From assembly GCA_002404115.1 (NCBI GenBank), contig DHJB01000077.1, positions 3,488 to 8,953 of the forward strand: DNA of 5,466 nt. The letters run 5' to 3'. Made by a program: the position numbers and the translations under genes. The notes under the pieces were generated by a model, which saw only the letters and a list, made by a program, of their open reading frames with translations, did no database searches and had not been told where the DNA came from. Position 1 is the first letter of the stretch; the number at the start of each line of letters is the position of its first letter. Shown in pieces: positions 5,336-5,466 of the stretch. Source of the DNA: Microbacteriaceae bacterium UBA4731. GTDB lineage: Bacteria > Actinomycetota > Actinomycetes > Actinomycetales > Microbacteriaceae.

Positions 5336-5466
5336 GGCGTCGACGTCGGGGCTGGTGTTGAGTTCTTCACCGGCGGCACTGGCTTGAGCGTCGGTGTGAT
5401 TGACGTTGGCGTTGGCGCTGGTATTTGTGTCGGTGTTGGAGTCGGCGTGGGTGTCGGCGTCGGTGT
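5332..5466 (-). CDS. C-terminal end of an unknown protein with Thr-Pro-rich tail, 5' part outside the window
   Basis: The minus strand from the window edge reads 44 codons and a TGA (5332-5334). The visible residues begin with six Thr-Pro pairs, continue as TQIPAPTPTSITPTLKP and VPPVKNSTPAPTSTP, and then stop. Such low-complexity Thr-Pro tails are typical of extracellular or wall-spanning ends of actinobacterial surface proteins. Its last bases overlap the lipoprotein GTG by four (GTGA), so the two genes are probably one operon and coupled. The parent could be a membrane Ser/Thr kinase, an anti-sigma factor-like protein or a secreted protein; no domain is visible, so no function is assigned. 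The reading is supported by the regular TP dipeptides and the coupling, not by a recognised family. Confidence 0.7.
   Translation of the reverse strand, partial: TPTPTPTPTPTPTQIPAPTPTSITPTLKPVPPVKNSTPAPTSTP
5431..5466 (-). repeat. Hexanucleotide tandem repeat coding for (Thr-Pro)6
   Basis: Six consecutive units of the form ACNCCN on the minus strand run to the window edge, and weaker copies continue to about 5401. The repeat probably extends beyond the window. Units differ mainly at third codon positions, so the protein repeat appears conserved while the DNA has drifted. Confidence 0.75.

Noticed and set aside
4916..5387. Open frames on the + strand opposite the lipoprotein
   Set aside because: They are shadows of the minus-strand lipoprotein and Thr-Pro coding sequence; no ribosome site and no motifs.
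5336..5466. Upstream extension of the lipoprotein frame to the window edge
   Set aside because: The frame is open but reads Asp/Asn/Thr/Ala-rich sequence, while the alternative frame gives regular Thr-Pro pairs and ends in a GTGA overlap; a signal peptide with lipobox starts right at GTG 5335.
1..5466. tRNA, rRNA, CRISPR, insertion sequence, phage or attachment site
   Set aside because: No cloverleaf, no regularly spaced direct repeats, no transposase or integrase motifs and no terminal repeats with target duplications were seen on either strand.

Overview
The window is GC-rich, compact DNA from an actinobacterium, most likely Microbacteriaceae. This is inferred from three things: the short (360-residue) Dxr with its actinobacterial motif wording, the CGNR zinc-finger regulator, and TANNNT-type -10 boxes placed exactly six bases before several start codons. 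There is no mobile element, RNA gene or CRISPR array, and no gene-free stretch longer than about 100 bases. The cut genes at both edges mean this is an internal chromosomal fragment.

Layout. Bases 1-462 (+) hold the 3' part of an ABATE/CGNR zinc-finger transcription regulator. It converges on, and overlaps by 12 bases, a class III PLP aminotransferase of the GabT family (451-1791, -). Upstream of that on the same strand is a PlsC-type 1-acylglycerol-3-phosphate acyltransferase (1850-2650, -). A 99-base divergent intergenic region with a G9 run inside an inverted repeat separates plsC from dxr (2750-3832, +), which encodes the committed enzyme of the MEP isoprenoid pathway. dxr converges on an atypical NAD-dependent epimerase-like SDR protein (3914-4828, -), and a 63-base near-perfect palindrome fills most of the gap between them. 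Further right on the minus strand are a small lipoprotein (4913-5335) and the Thr-Pro-rich C-terminal end of a larger gene (5332-5466). These two overlap by GTGA, so they are probably translationally coupled.

How the genes relate. plsC (phospholipid acylation) and dxr (isoprenoid precursors for quinones, carotenoids and lipid carriers) share one divergent control region and both feed envelope synthesis. The two right-edge genes look like a cell-surface pair. GabT and the CGNR regulator have no evident functional link beyond convergence.

Most worth a second look: (1) gabT, plsC and dxr each have TANNNT, exactly six bases, then the start codon, the signature of leaderless transcription, while the epimerase gene has a good Shine-Dalgarno sequence and a short leader. 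(2) The 63-base palindrome between dxr and the epimerase gene could be one copy of a dispersed repeat family. (3) The G9/hairpin element between plsC and dxr. (4) Substitutions in GabT at the positions of E. coli Glu211 and Val241. (5) The coupled Thr-Pro-tail/lipoprotein pair with a C-terminal Cys-X3-Cys. I do not see a clear new multi-gene system here.
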